64,000 nt of DNA from Megalonaias nervosa (GCA_016617855.1 JAECUM010027029.1:16504-80503), one strand, 5' to 3'. Positions 1 through 12,717 are shown, numbered from the stretch's first letter. Program-made: numbers and translations. Notes: a model not told the origin generated them from the letters alone.

Positions 1-1024
1 TTGAAAAGTGAAATTTTGGTTATGTATTAATTGATTAAATTTATTTTTATTTATTGGTAAAGGGGGCTCGTAGTTGTTATTCCTTCCAATAGCCTTGCTC
101 AGCTATCTGTTAACGTTCCATCTATCCGTACACACTGGGCAATAACACCGTGGGAGGTCATTCCCTAGTTAACGATCGCCAAATCAATTAAGGAGGCTTT
201 AATGTTTAAAAAGCCCCCGTTACAGGATGACCAAAAGGAAACCTTAGTGTTAAATATACTTTGAGTTGTAAATATATCCAAATTTATAAGTAAAGAAATC
301 CCAATAAACTATAACAGAAATGAGCTTTAGCGCAGTGTTTAACGTATCCGCAGAACTTAAGTTTAAACATATTTTATTTCATAAATTGGAAGTTGGAAAC
401 TATAAGATGTACTGTACATAAGGTAAGCGATTAGAACTAAAATCAGTCATTGACAAAGTTCTTTTTGAGGTTACGAAATTTTAAATTTGTTTGAATATTA
501 CGCAGATGATACTGAAGTTTGATGAAAACATTTGTTAAATTTCTGAATAGTCAAATTGAAGAGACTCTTAATTAAATGTTAGCATTAAACCAAGAAAATA
601 TAAAGCATAGAAATATAAACAACTAAGGGGTTGATAAATGATGAGAATAAATAAAAGAAAGAAGATAAAAGGAACAATTAATTATGAAAAATATTTTGTA
701 GCTAAGGTTAGAATATGGACATAATAGGCAAAATCTGAGTTTATCCCATGTAAATTCTACTATATATTGACAATTTTACACAAACAGATAAATATATCAT
801 TAGTTTTAATCTGTTCAGTTTCAAGGGACAAAACAACGAAAAATGTCCATAACAAGATCGCAATTCTTCTTCGTCAGTTTATTATTATCAGTGGATCTAT
901 TTGCCGTATTAGAGACGTATTGTATTTATATCAAACCGTATGTAACAAAGACGTGACCACGGACGATACTACTGTCAGAAATGATCAAACCATGTCACAT
1001 TTGAATTGCTACATCCAACGTTAC

Positions 1025-1162
1025 CTGTGTCACACCTGTTGTCCATGTAACCTGCTTCGCAGCCCAAGCGGCAACTGCCAGACACAGTGTCACAAGCTTC
1101 ATCTTGGCGGCAGTGTCCACATTTACTAACACAATTCTCACCATACGTTGCATTCTCGCAAG
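1025..1162 (-). CDS. EGF-like exon; gene continues beyond the left edge
   Basis: The 138-nt phase 1-1 exon encodes CENATYGENCVSKCGHCRQD, then EACDTVSGSCRLGCEAGYMD and NRC, another MEGF-type EGF repeat. The acceptor (CATCTGCAG) ends at 1163 and the donor GTAACG is at 1024-1019. On the gene strand the intron immediately upstream consists of a long CT repeat then a TA repeat ending 11 nt before the exon, so the microsatellite occupies the place of the polypyrimidine tract. The exon closes in phase 1, so further exons must lie left of the window. Confidence 0.78.
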
Positions 1163-1171
1163 CTGCAGATG

Positions 1172-1284
<113 letters not shown>

Positions 1285-1299
1285 TAATGGCATTTTAAC

Positions 1300-2714
1300 A
1301 CAATCCTAACAACAGAGTGCTAAGCAAGTTTAGACCCACCCACCGCCACTCTCGAAAAAATAAAACATGCGAAACAGTAAGTGCAAAATGTGGTAAAATC
1401 CTAAAATATAAAATCATGTTTTTTTTTTATTTGTACCTTTTTATTTTGTAAATATATATTTTTGAATATGAACACTACTATTTTAAAAGTCTAAAATCTT
1501 TTTCAGCTGGGCATCGTCACGTGACACATCTTAGAACGAAAAGAATTCCTGTGTTAGTTGCTCTTTACAACATGTTTCAGTACTCGTCTGGCCTATTTTG
1601 ATTCAAAGTCCGCAAGGGCGTGCAGATTGGAATTGCATCACGCTGTGTAAAGAAATTAACTGTCAACAAATTTCAACAGTGTGCATAATTTCAACCCGAG
1701 GGTTAGCAAGTTTGGTTTCAGTCCTTTCATGTAAATGTGTAAACCTCACAATGCGTGTGTGGTCTTTATTCTTGCTTTTTCCATCACTTTGGTGCTACAT
1801 TTAAAATGGCATCCCCCATTTACTTAGCCTCCCCACTCCACAAGATTTATACCGGATTGATAATAATTTTAACATATGCATATACACATAAGTCTCTAAG
1901 CCGATTACTCGAGACCATATGCACCTCCATGTCTTTGTGCCCCCATGTTAAGCCACATTTGTCGCCTGCTCATGATGGCAGTTCCGAAAGAAAAGAGCAT
2001 AGATGACACAAGCAGCAGTTTTCAAGTGGCATGTGCAAACTGAATTCTTGACAACCGCACAAATCTGTCACGACAAACCAGCTGCAACATGCTGGATTAT
2101 GTCAGAACGTGCGTTCGTTTTTGTACATGCGTAGCATTATATGCATCTTAATAAAAAATTCAAATTGTAGCAGTGGATACTCTATGAGCAAAAATTTAGT
2201 ATTCAGCCATCGCAAATCACAAGAGTTTGCCACTAGATGGAGTCTATTTTATTTTCTATTTAACATCAAACACCTGTATCGCAGATATAAACGTGCTACT
2301 TATTCGTGACGTAAGAACAAATTCATATACATTATTCGTGACGTAAGAACCAATTCACCCACACACACCTATTTTCCTGTGTTATAAATATTCTGCGTCG
2401 ATTTACATGCATTCCTGGAATCTCTTTTTGTGCCACATAGACTTGGGTCAGAATGTGGAAATTGGAAGTAGAAGAAAGTAACTGGCTTTCTCTGTGTACT
2501 ATACAAATGTGACAAGGAAGAAAACCTGCCAAGAGATCGTTCTGTATCCTTGCCATGTTCAACCGTCCATAAAGGTGTGACATGTTATTCTGTTTCTGCC
2601 ATTTGCAAACATAGGAATCTTACCAGTTTTTCATGTTCCTTCAGGCATTTTTTTTGTTGTTGACAGTTGTAAAATGCTTTTTACCTCATGTTCAATCATT
2701 TTAGCTCTATGCGG

Positions 2715-2799
<85 letters not shown>

Positions 2800-3360
2800 C
2801 GGCACCCATCGTCTTGCCTGCACACATCAGCCCATATTCCATTACCCATTACGACTAAGCACACACCACCAAAAAATTATGCTACTTAATCGGTGTTACA
2901 TGCACTCGTGTGTAGCAGACACACTCGCATGACGACCCAGTAATTAATTCTCATCTATCTACACAGTCGTTTACCCGCGGACCTGGGTTCCAATCTCCGT
3001 TGAGTACGAATGAAAAATTAGTGCAATTACTTCCTAGAAGATGGATACTCGAAAAACTACTGATTCCTTTTAATTGACATGCGAGAATAATTGATCTCTG
3101 GTTGGTTACAATATATGTACACTGGAATCAACTCTTCTTCGATTGTCCAGTTTACAATGTGCGAAATGTTTTATGGTTTGAAGGCTCAATCCAAAAATTT
3201 TCATTTTTGTCGTATGAACACAATGAGCACGTTATCTTTGGTTCAAAGGAATTTCCACCTCTAACATCATCGTTGTCGTCGTCATCCGTCATTGTCATCA
3301 ATCATCAACATTATCATCATCCAAGATTTTTGCTTGTTTTATTTTAGTTGTTGTTGTAAT
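1300..3360. other. Intronic DNA with a (TA)n microsatellite at about 2718-2795
   Basis: I see no coding evidence here. The only ordered sequence is the long AT dinucleotide tract (about 2718-2795) and a 17-bp direct repeat (ATTCGTGACGTAAGAAC) at about 2302 and 2334. ORFs across the tract merely translate the repeat. Confidence 0.7.
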
Positions 3361-3367
3361 GATAATG

Positions 3368-3389
3368 ATGATAATTATTATTATTATTA

Positions 3390-3422
<33 letters not shown>
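3368..3422. repeat. (ATT)n/(AGT)n trinucleotide microsatellite
   Basis: Short ATT and then AGT triplet runs abut the donor of the EGF exon ending at 3429. Confidence 0.9.
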
Positions 3423-3428
3423 CATTAC

Positions 3429-3563
3429 GTTGATCACACCGGATTCCTTTCCAGCCTGGTTCGCAGCCTTCCGCACAGAATCCCGTCACAGTATCACATG
3501 GAACACCTTCTGCACAATGGCCGCAGCGGTTTCTGCAATCTTTTCCGTAACGGTGAAGGCACT
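3429..3563 (-). CDS. EGF-like exon
   Basis: The 135-nt phase 1-1 exon encodes CLHRYGKDCRNRCGHCAEGV followed by CDTVTGFCAEGCEPGWKGIR and C, a MEGF-type EGF repeat with the GWKG turn. The acceptor (TTCTCAG) ends at 3564 and the donor is GTAATG at 3428-3423. Directly beyond the donor lies an AGT/ATT trinucleotide tract (3368-3422), so the donor is only a few bases from a microsatellite. The donor is weaker than those of the other exons. Confidence 0.78.
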
Positions 3564-4540
3564 CTGAGAAGGAAAATTAAACAATGTTTAATTTTCTATT
3601 CGACGAGGTATGCATCATTGGAGCTGTAGTTGCTTCTTCAAAGTATGGCATTTTTCTATGAAAATCGAACGTTGAATGAGAAATGTCGGGACTTGCCTAA
3701 ACAAGATGGACTTTTGCGTTAGTCATATTTGTTATAAAATTGGGCACGGTATGAAATTGTGTTGTCTCTTTGGTAATTATATTTCTGTTCTGCACATAGA
3801 TGTAATAATTCCAGAGCTTAGCTGGATTTTGCTGACTTTATTCTAAATCTTTGGTGTCGTTAACACACGCGGAAACAGTTCAAACTGATGCTTGGATTTG
3901 CGAGAAGCACGGAATTCTGAAGAAAAGACCCATACGATAATCACAATGATTGCAAACTTAATCTAAAATGTAAGTTGAAGATGTTATCTAGTTCTCAGTC
4001 TATAATTTAAAAATTATTCAGTTTGAATTATGATCACTGCAACTTGATTGATTGATAGATATATTAAGAACTTAAATTTTGCATTATAGCAACTATTGAC
4101 AAAATCTACTGTAATGTGCACCAAATATTATCGATTTACTTTTTTTAAAATAAACTCTCTTTCTCATTTAAATAACTTCCAAGGAAGTCAAAGCAGATAC
4201 TTAATTTATACTCTAAAATATGACTAAGACATTAATCTGCTTCTGATGCTATAGATTAAGCTGTTTTTTCACAGCTGCATTTAAACATATCGCAAGAGAA
4301 CATCCAGACCCACCAGTCTAGTAATTCAAGTCTCAAAAATCTTTTATACATATGATCTCAAACTCAAAGCAAGACATAACGTACTGATGCAATTGGACTG
4401 TTGCACGACACCGATGGTCAGACATAGAACGTGGAGCACTACGTTTCCAGATTTATCTTTGGCGAGTGCACAAGAAAAAGCACAGGAGTTTTTCGACTCC
4501 ATCGAGATGACACTGTCTGAGACTCCAGTAAAGCTTTGGG

Positions 4541-4907
4541 ACACCAATTTTTCCTAGCAAAATATATTTCCTCGAGAATACTTACCAAATCATAATGCCT
4601 TAGGGGAACTACTATTACCTCGCAAATCCACCCCTCACAGAGACTACTTTTAGCTAAAGAGAGCTAAAAGCTGTCTGCCGACCAATGTGGCAGTCGATCA
4701 GAGTGATATCCCCTTATGTAGAAGACTTGGCGCCAAAGCCTAAAGTTACAACTGGAGCGGAAGGCACGATCTCTATGGATGTAAAACTGCCGGCAGTCCG
4801 GGAGAGTTGTTTGTATTATGAGTGGGAAAATATTCTCGAAGAAGCATATTTTACTAGGAAAAATTGGTTTCTTCTTCGAATACGTTACCCAGTCATAATA
4901 CCTTAGG
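4541..4907. repeat. Paired inverted and direct repeats at the DIRS-like end
   Basis: Positions 4541-4575 (CCAATTTTTCCTAG...) recur in inverted orientation at about 4837-4871, and 4574-4602 (ATACTTACC...CCTTAGG) recur directly at about 4878-4907. Such mixed inverted and internal complementary repeats are characteristic of DIRS termini, so this is probably the 3' end of the fragment. Confidence 0.55.
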
Positions 4908-4941
4908 AAGATAGGTAAGAGGTGAAGGGAAGTACATCACT

Positions 4942-6098
4942 TTACCCCGGAGATACTATCTCCGGTAACCAAAGGTATTTGAGACAGCTTGCAGGTAACC
5001 CGACTGGAGTGGACTCCATCTGTCGGGGTGCAGCTTCAAAAGCAAAAAATTTCCTCCCGCAAATCCAGCGGAAGTCGTGAAGCCTCGTCTCAAGAAGCTG
5101 TCGATCGATCTGGAAGGGTGACCTATTGCGCTGCTGATACAGGTCATGCCAGATTGAACTGGGCCCTCTGGGATTATAGATCTTGGAGATAGCAGCTAGA
5201 GAATGTGGACTCCGATCTCCATCCACAGCCTGAATGATGTTGGTTAGCGAACAGTTCCGGTCCGATGCTAGCTTGGTGGCAACTGCTCAAACTTCGTGAG
5301 CCGAAGTGCGTAATAAGTTCATTGAGCTAGGGTTATTTCCCTATATGCTGAGCGAATGACCCACTTTATCCAGGATGTGATAGTCTGTTCTGATAGACCC
5401 ACCTCTCCTTTTATGGGAAGTAGAAAGAGGCGTGATCTCCCTCGACACAGCGTCTTTGTTCTTATTAAAGTATCACCTAAAAGACCGGACTGGGTCTTGT
5501 CGGTGGCCTTTAGTTGATGTGTCTAGATGAGACAGAGGGTTCATGACAAACTTTTAGTTACCCGTGAAAGGGAGACGGTTTTTGGCGATGAAAGAGGATG
5601 CTGTCATGAATAAGACTGACCCGTCTTGTCAGAACTTGCATGTAATTCGGGTCTGCTGATAGGGCATGTATTTCGCGAATTCTTTTGCAGTCGTTAACGC
5701 TATGAGGAAGCAGGTCTTGTAGGAAAAGGAGCACTAGAGATGCCCTCAAAATCGGTTCAAAAGATGTCTTGTCCAGCTAGGTTAATACCCAAAATAGGTT
5801 CCGCTTTGGGCATAGGGTTAACGCATTTGGCCGTGTATACACAACGTTGGCGAGAAGTTCGGCTAAGTCTTGGGTATGTCCGATATACTTTCTCCCATGA
5901 TGACGTAAGGTGTCGGCGATCGTGGCGAGTTAACCTTTGATTGTACTCGATGCTTACTTGCTCTCTTCGAAGAGTCAGAGGAGGAAATTGGCTATCTGGG
6001 GTATCGATGTCTGGAGAGGCAATATATGTTCGTTTGTGCACCACATGGTGAAAACTGTGCCGTTTGACTTCATATGCTTCAGAGTGGAGAGGCGTCAC
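4942..6098 (-). pseudogene. DIRS-type tyrosine recombinase remnant
   Basis: Across several frames the region resembles the C-terminal recombinase of DIRS elements. The clearest landmark is at about 5270-5306, where the minus strand reads SAHEV, then a TGA stop, then AVATKLAS. In functional enzymes this is the HxxR box, and the stop falls where the catalytic arginine is expected; CGA to TGA is a single CpG transition. Downstream ORFs (4942-5226) correspond to the end of the domain. Catalysis is not possible from this copy. The assignment rests on this motif and its position after RNase H; the recombinase body is poorly preserved. Confidence 0.55.
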
Positions 6099-7659
6099 GC
6101 CTGAGCAATTCTCTCCACGACTGGTTACGAAAATTGTTTAAGTTTGAGGGCATGTTTGAGATGATCCAGACGTGCAGTTTCGTGATCTCCGGACAAGATT
6201 AAAACAACTGCCGTCGTGATTGTTTGAGTAGATGACGGAAAACGGAATTTTACCGCGGGGTTTGCAATGCAAGATTGATGAGGTCGTAGATCCACAACTC
6301 CTCCCATCGGAGTGGTGCGATAAGGAATATGCGATATGATGATTCCTTTGCTTTCTGTGTCACTTTTGGAATCAGAGGTGTTCGAGGGTAGGTGTATGCG
6401 TTCAGGTTAGTCCAGTCCAACGATAGTCCGTCGACTACCCAAGCTGTTGAATCCGGAACGGGAGAGACAAAAGATAGGAGTTTGGCATTCCACCTTGTCG
6501 CAAACAGGCCCACCATCGGTCGATCACATCGCGTACAGATCTGAGTGAGAACCTAGGGATGGAGAGACCATTCTAGTTGATTGTTCCGTGACAACGAGTA
6601 GGCCAGTACGTTGAGGCGTCCCGGAATATGGCGAAAGTGTATGTGGCTTTGTAGATGACAATACCACTTCAGAAAGTCCCACACTATGACGCAGAGGTCT
6701 GGGGACTGGAGTTTTCCTTGTTATTGGAGATTAATCACCATTGTATTATTCGGTTTCTCCTTGTCGTTTGAGATAGGTCACCACTGTAGAGTTGTCGCAC
6801 AGAATGAGAACACCGTTGCCAAGCAAATAATCCTGCCAAAGGTGAAAGACTTTCACAATGGACGTCCTCCCCATAATTATTGATATAAAGATATCGTTCC
6901 TGGGGAGAGCATGCACCGTTGGCGTGCCGAAAGGATGGTAGTAGGTGGGGTTACCAGTCTTCCGTACTTGCATCGTACAGACTGTAATCTCGAGTGGGTG
7001 GACGTTCAGCTGTATACCTGCCGTGATCCAAGTTAGGTTGCTCCCAATTTCGCAGATGGTGCTCAGTTGGGTGTCGATGGTGGGAGGATGGTCCAGAGGG
7101 CAAACCTGAGAACTCCATTCCTGCAGAGGAAACAGTAGCAATGCAATAGAATTCGACCTCAAACCATGAGGTCCGCTGCCGCATTGAGCAAGCCTAGTAG
7201 GCGAAGGGATTCCCGTGCGGATAGAATTTCCTGGGTCGAAATGCCCGATCCTGAGGGAGACGAAATATGTTGCCTATGTATTGAACTCCATACTTTGGAG
7301 AACAAATTGTTGAGATGGTACTAGGTCGGATTTTCTTTGTAGATGAGAAGCCCAGACTGGAAACAAGGGTTATTATTTCTTGTTAGAACTAACTGTGAAA
7401 GTCTGTTTCCAACGGGGTTTTTTAAAAAAAGGAAAAAAGAATGCTTGTCCTTTGATATAATTAAAATGATTATTGAAGCTTTCTTTCGGCAGGAGCAGGT
7501 AGCACTAATATATATCAAGCGTCGTTTCTCGGTTTCTGGCGGAGTTAATATGTATGACATATGTTTCGATTCACAAAATATTTTTACTTCCTTCATAATA
7601 TAACGTGCACTAGGGAATGAATTATGGTATAAGTATAGTTTTATATTCATTATCGTGAG

Positions 7660-8755
7660 CAACTTTGAAGGTACTATGGCGTGTTTTTTATACAGATATC
7701 ACACAACTCTGAAGATACCCTGGCATTTTTAGCTTTATCTGCCCTCCTAAATAGATAGCACACAACTTTGAGGTACCCTGACATGTTTTGCCTTACCTGT
7801 TGTATTAGCTCACACATGTGAAAGTACCATGACATGTTTTGCTTTACCTGTTGTATTAGCTCACAGGTTTGAAGGTATCCTGGCATGTTTTGCCTTACAT
7901 GTTGTATTAGCTCACACCTGTGAAGGTACGTACCCTGGCATGTTTTGCCTTACCTGCTCTCCTAAATAGACTGCACACAACTTTGAGGTACTCTGGCATG
8001 TATTGCCTTACCAGCTCTCCTAAATAAAAAGTACACAACTTAAAGTTACCCTGGCATGTTTTGCCTTACCTGTTGTATTAGCTCACACCTGTGAAGGTAC
8101 CCTCGCATGTTTTGCCTTACCTGCTTTCCTAAATATAAATCACACAACTTTGAAGTACTTTGGCATGTCTTGTCTTACATGTTCTATTAAATAGAGAGAA
8201 CACGACCTTGAAGGTGAGGGGCCCCCAGTGGCCGAGTGGTCTAAAGCGCTCACCGTTCCGGATCACTGCCATCTCACCTCAGTCTGCGTGGGTTCGAGTC
8301 TCAGGCTCGGCTAACGTGGGTACGTGAGAAAGCTTGCCAGTAGCTTCTCTTGGGTCGGTGGTTCTTCCCTGGGTTTTCCAGGGTTCATCCTCCACCATTT
8401 ATACTGGCAGCCATGTATAGCCTATCTTGTGCTGAAAAGTGGCATTAAACCCTACAACAGCAACAACAACAACAACCTTGAAGGTACTCCGGCGCTTCTT
8501 GCTTTATATACTCTCCTAAATAGATAGAACACGTCCTTGACTGGTACCCTGGCATAACTTGCCTTGCACGCTCAATAGATATCACACAAGTCTGAAGGTA
8601 TGTTTTGCCTTACCCGCTCTCCTAAATAGATTGCACACAATTTTGAAGGTACCCTGACATTTCTTGCCCTACCTACTCTCCTAAATAGATGGCACACAAC
8701 TTTGACGGCACTCTGCCATGTCTTGCTTTACCTTCTCTCCTAAATATGTAACAAA
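7660..8755. repeat. Diverged minisatellite, unit about 57 bp
   Basis: The motif CACACAACTTTGAAGGTACC followed by CTGGCATGTTTTGCCTTACC and a CTCTCCTAAATAGAT or TTGTATTAGCT ending recurs many times with substitutions. The array is split by a SINE at 8216-8475. Confidence 0.9.
8216..8475 (+). mobile_element. tRNA-derived SINE with (CAA)n tail and target-site duplication
   Basis: The head resembles a tRNA of the long-variable-arm type: A box TGGCCGAGTGGTCTAAAGCG and B box GGTTCGAGTCT. A non-tRNA body and a CAACAACAA tail follow. It is bracketed by a 10-bp target-site duplication, CCTTGAAGGT (8206-8215 and 8476-8485), which is part of the minisatellite it landed in. RNA polymerase III promoter boxes are present but the clover-leaf is degenerate, so it is not a tRNA gene. 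A second copy lies at 19020-19241. Confidence 0.9.
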
Positions 8756-9209
8756 CTAGAAGTTAACATGTAATCTCAAAGTTTGAAAAGTGTTAGAAAT
8801 GACTGCATTTTAAAATATTTGCTAACGGGATAACAGAATCATCGTTGGAACTGTGTATCTTATATGTTCGTAGGTGGAAGCGTGCATACCAGTGTTGTTC
8901 TAAGTACAAAACATTCTGCACATTCTACAACTTTGGCGATTTTCTAAAATTTCGGACATTTTCTAAAGAGGATAAACTTTGGAGTTGACAAAATTTGTTT
9001 AAAATCCACAATTTATCATAGATCTGTTCCGTTAAATCTTCTGTAAAACATACAAACTTACATTTGTATGGAAAGAATACCAGACATTCATCATTGATCA
9101 GTATGTTACTTGTCTTAGGTGCGTGATTTAACATATCTTGGGTACGTTATTCTACGTGACTTAGGCACGTTATTTTACACGTTTTAGGTACATTATTTAC
9201 ATATCCCAG

Positions 9210-9490
9210 GTATGCTGTCTTACCATGGAATATACGTTGTATACCATGGAACATGCGCTAGATATAATGGAATATACGCTAGATACATGGAATATATACT
9301 AAATGCCATGGAATATACACTTTATACCACTGAATATACACTATATACGAAGGAACTTATATACCATGGAATATACGCTAGATACCAAGGTTATTATATA
9401 CAATGGAATATACGCTAGATACCAAGAATTTTGTATACCTTGGAATATACGCTATACACCATGGAATATACAATAAATACCAAGGAATAA
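9210..9490. repeat. Minisatellite of ACCATGGAATATACGCTAGAT type, about 21 bp
   Basis: About a dozen imperfect copies of a CCATGGAATATACGCTAGATA-like unit occur. Units are variable in length, and an ORF through them is only the translated repeat. Confidence 0.85.
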
Positions 9491-9734
9491 GTATAAAAAG
9501 TGTGTATCTTCCGAATTATCTTCATTCAGTTAATAAAATATGAATTGAACTCAGAAGTTACAGACAAGGCAAACAGGAAAGTGATGTATTACATTTTGAA
9601 CTCTAAAAGAAAAATAAACATGGGTCTATATAATAATGACAGGCATTTAAATCAAGATCAAGAAAGTCTATTTAGCGTCTGTGTTTATTTGTCCAAGAAA
9701 AATAACATTACATAAATGATTAAAGTCCCACTAT

Positions 9735-9815
9735 GACATTCATTTACTGCATGCACATAAATAATAAGACCATATCATTCGTTTACTGCATGCACATAAA
9801 TAACAAGACCATATC
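9735..9815. repeat. Two-copy tandem duplication, about 39 bp
   Basis: The segment TTTACTGCATGCACATAAAT...AAGACCATATCA occurs twice in direct tandem with few changes. Confidence 0.85.
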
Positions 9816-10475
9816 ACGAAGATGCACAGAATGTAGTACACATCCCAAACATTCAAAGTTCTCCTAAGATGTTTGACCGGAAGACTTGAAGCTATCGCTC
9901 ACGTACTATATATATACATCGCATTCACAGAACATGGGCCTTCGTGAGCATTCACGTCTGGAACTAAGGGTATAAATTAAAATTGCTTCGGTCAACCTAA
10001 CCACAAGTCGTAGCAATCAGTTTTAAACAACAAACGTTTAAATAATGTGAAGTTAAAACTAAAAGAGTTTTCAAATTTTCAGTTCATTCATGGGTGAAAG
10101 TTGATCGAACAATAAGTTCCACGAAATAATGCTAACTGAAAAATTCGAAGAACTCCAATTTTGGATAGGCTAATACGCATCCTTACACGTACTAGCTACT
10201 AGTTATTTTGTATTAAACTATTTCCCTCTCATGAAAATGTATCTTTTAATTCGTTCATAAATATATCTACCTACCTACATATATTCATAACTACATGTAC
10301 CTATCTAGGTAGAACAGAAGATCGAATTGTATTGCTATTAACTTTCTTGGTTTACTTTGTGAGTAAATGAATGCATACGGTTAATGGAGCGAGACGTTAT
10401 GTATGTAAAAATAAATGAATAAATAAATAAATGAATAAATAAATAAATAAAGCCGACGGGAATATTTCTACTTGC

Positions 10476-10613
10476 CTGTGTTACAGTACTTTCCTGTCCA
10501 CCCCATGGCGCATCCCGAGGAACACTCCCCTGTATAAAGATTACACATTTCTGTTTTGTTTTCACAATTGCACCGATTCCCACATTCCTCTCCAAAGAAG
10601 TAGCTCGAGCAAA
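10476..10613 (-). CDS. EGF-like exon with a GC-type splice donor
   Basis: The 138-nt phase 1-1 exon encodes a MEGF-type EGF repeat: CSSYFFGEECGNRCNCENKT, then MCNLYTGECSSGCAMGWTGK and YC. The acceptor CTGTGCAG-type signal ends at 10614. The donor side reads CACAG|GCAAGT, the strong consensus of the rare GC-AG intron class, rather than GT. A shadow frame of the same strand is open across this region but lacks cysteine spacing. The position after the FTP exons makes this the first EGF module C-terminal to the lectin. Confidence 0.75.
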
Positions 10614-10667
10614 CTGCACAAAACATATATACGTGTTTTAATCTTAATGAAAAATCTTTGTCATATG

Positions 10668-10740
<73 letters not shown>
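10668..10740. repeat. (TA)n microsatellite
   Basis: A pure TA tract directly abuts the fold-back element that starts at 10742. Confidence 0.97.
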
Positions 10741-10741
<1 letters not shown>

Positions 10742-10743
<2 letters not shown>

Positions 10744-11000
10744 AGTATGTACGCTGTATCAATGATACACCACGAGATGTATAACATGTTTCATCAAAAG
10801 GAAACTAGGCTTGCCAAGTTTCCTTTTAATGAAAAATTTATACAACGATTGGTATATCATTGATACAACGTACATACTATACATATATTTTCTTTATATC
10901 ACATACAAATACATATATTTGCCCCTTAAACGGAGTTCAGATTTCCTACAGGCAATGAACTCCTCACATCGCTGCCGAGTGTGTCCGCTACAAAATGTAG
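10742..11000 (+). mobile_element. Fold-back (hairpin) element, copy A
   Basis: Positions 10742-10881 form a hairpin: AGTATGTACGCTGTATCAAT...GGAAAC, a short loop (TAGGCTTGCCAA), then GTTTCC...ATTGATACAACGTACATACT. The flank to about 11000 (CACATACAAATACATATATT, then ACGGAGTTCAGATTT and GAGTGTGTCCGC) recurs in reverse complement beside copy B at 12586-12721. A non-autonomous MITE or fold-back transposon is likely; no transposase is encoded. Confidence 0.8.
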
Positions 11001-11348
11001 TTCTATGCCTTTTGTGGATATTCACAATCATCTTTGCATATTGATAAGTTGATTGTTTCCTTCTTTGAGTTTCTATTTTTTCTTCACGTTGTTTAAATCA
11101 ATATAATACACACTTATGATTTAAACATCAAAGATGGTTTTAATGAAGAAAGTAGAGAATTACAAACGCATGGTTAGCTACGCCATTCACATGAATGCTC
11201 AGCCATTGACGTACCGTCGCATGAAAATTAATGTGGAATAGAAACTAAGCGAAATGACAACCAACAAGAGGTAATTAAAATATTTTAATATATGTACAGT
11301 GATATAAGTCATTATTCTGCTTTAATAACAGCACTACCGTCCATAAAA

Positions 11349-11349
<1 letters not shown>

Positions 11350-11440
<91 letters not shown>
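11350..11440. repeat. Compound (CT)n(CA)n microsatellite
   Basis: A CT tract runs to about 11401 and then a CA tract to 11440. Confidence 0.97.
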
Positions 11441-11442
<2 letters not shown>

Positions 11443-11839
11443 CCTTTGGTCGGTTTGACTTAACTTCTACCATCATTCATAAGTCCAGAGACATCGTTGG
11501 ATGTCACAAGCGAAAATCCTCTGCGGCTCGTCTTTTCATAAATTTCGCCCGTATGTTGCTACGTTGGTCCACAGAGGGGGGGGGGCAGCCTTTCGACATT
11601 TTCATATTTAATTAATAATTTTTTAAAACATTATAATAGGTTTAAGAAACAACAACAACAACAAAACATTAAATACATCACAGTATGTATACCACGTAAC
11701 CAAGAAATTTACCGTATAATGTTGACAGGGTTTGCAACTTTGTACCATTAATTATATAAACACTGTAGATAAATCCCAAGAAAATGTACACATACCGTTA
11801 CGACGAACCATATTTATGTAGGTTACTTGGTGTAAGTTC

Positions 11840-12470
11840 AATTTCAAGGTTTTCATCCACCGCAATTCTTTTTCTCTCTCACTTCAGATTTCCGCTTAGT
11901 TTTTTTTTCCGTTATGCATGACAGGGGAGGAAGGAACAGAAAGCAGAAAGGATTGCGATGAAATTGTGTACCATATTCAATTCATTTAGAAAAAAGGGGA
12001 TCATTAATACTTTTTATCGTTATTTTCATATGTCACTAATGATTAATGTGTGGAAATTCATCATTGACCTAGAATCAATAGCACACGTTTGCGAGAATGT
12101 TTATATATGCGTATTATTGCGTCGTGGGCGGATCACAGTTTGATAAACCAATAGTATTGGTTTTAATCCAGCCCAAATTCCTTTACTCTCTCATTCCACA
12201 TTTCTGCGCAGTTTGTCCGTTATGCATGAGAGGGGAGGGGAGAACAGAAAGCAGAAAGGATTGTGATGAAAATGTGTACCATATTAAATTCATTTAGAAA
12301 ACGGGGATTATTAATACTTTTCATCATTATTTTCATACGTCACTAGTGACTAATGTGAGGAAATTGATCATTGATCTAGAATCAACTGCAGACCTCGCGA
12401 GAATTTTTATATATGCGTATTATTGCGCCATGGGCGGATCACAATTTGATATACCAATAGCGGACACACT
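11840..12470. repeat. Tandem duplication, period about 305-310 bp
   Basis: Two successive copies share TTTCCGCNNAGT, CAGAAAGCAGAAAGGATTG, CATATTNAATTCATTTAGAAAA and GCGTATTATTGCG (at about 12109 and 12416), ending GGGCGGATCACA. A third, inverted and partial copy of the end segment (GCGCCATGGG and ATATACCAATA) lies at about 61215-61280. This is an interspersed repeat of unknown class. Confidence 0.85.
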
Positions 12471-12717
12471 CGGGGATGTGAGGAGTTCATTCACTAGGTC
12501 AATACACGCTTGCCTGTAGTAAATCTGAACTCCGTTCAAAGGGCAAATATATGTATTTGTATGTGATATAATAAAATATATGTACAGTATGTACGCTGTA
12601 TCAATGATATATACCACTCGTTGTATAAATTTTTCATTAAAAGGAAACTCAGCAAGCTTCGTTTCCTTTTAATGAAAAATTTATACATCTCGTGGTATAT
12701 CATTGATACAGCATACA

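Larger units (their letters stand above)
4541..7300 (-). mobile_element. Decayed DIRS-like (tyrosine-recombinase) retrotransposon fragment
   Basis: Minus-strand reading shows, in order, an RNase H segment with LCDNSTVVTYLKRQG (about 6760-6810), then RHIPGRLNVLAYSLSR (about 6590-6650, where families usually have D for Y), then VGLFATRWNAKL, FVSPVPDSTAWVVDGLSLDW and LIAPLRWEELW (6250-6516). Further on, a tyrosine-recombinase-like segment ends near 4950. This order and the phrases are typical of DIRS elements, which use a tyrosine recombinase instead of a DDE integrase. The reverse transcriptase domain was not found, so the 5' part is missing or unrecognisable. Frames change often and stops are numerous: it is a dead fragment inside an intron of the lectin gene. 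Confidence 0.75.

Noticed and set aside
8216..8300. tRNA gene in the head of a SINE (also 19020, 15340-15402, 20907, 23855)
   Set aside because: A and B boxes are present but the clover-leaf is degenerate and each head is joined to a shared SINE body, with target duplications for two of them.
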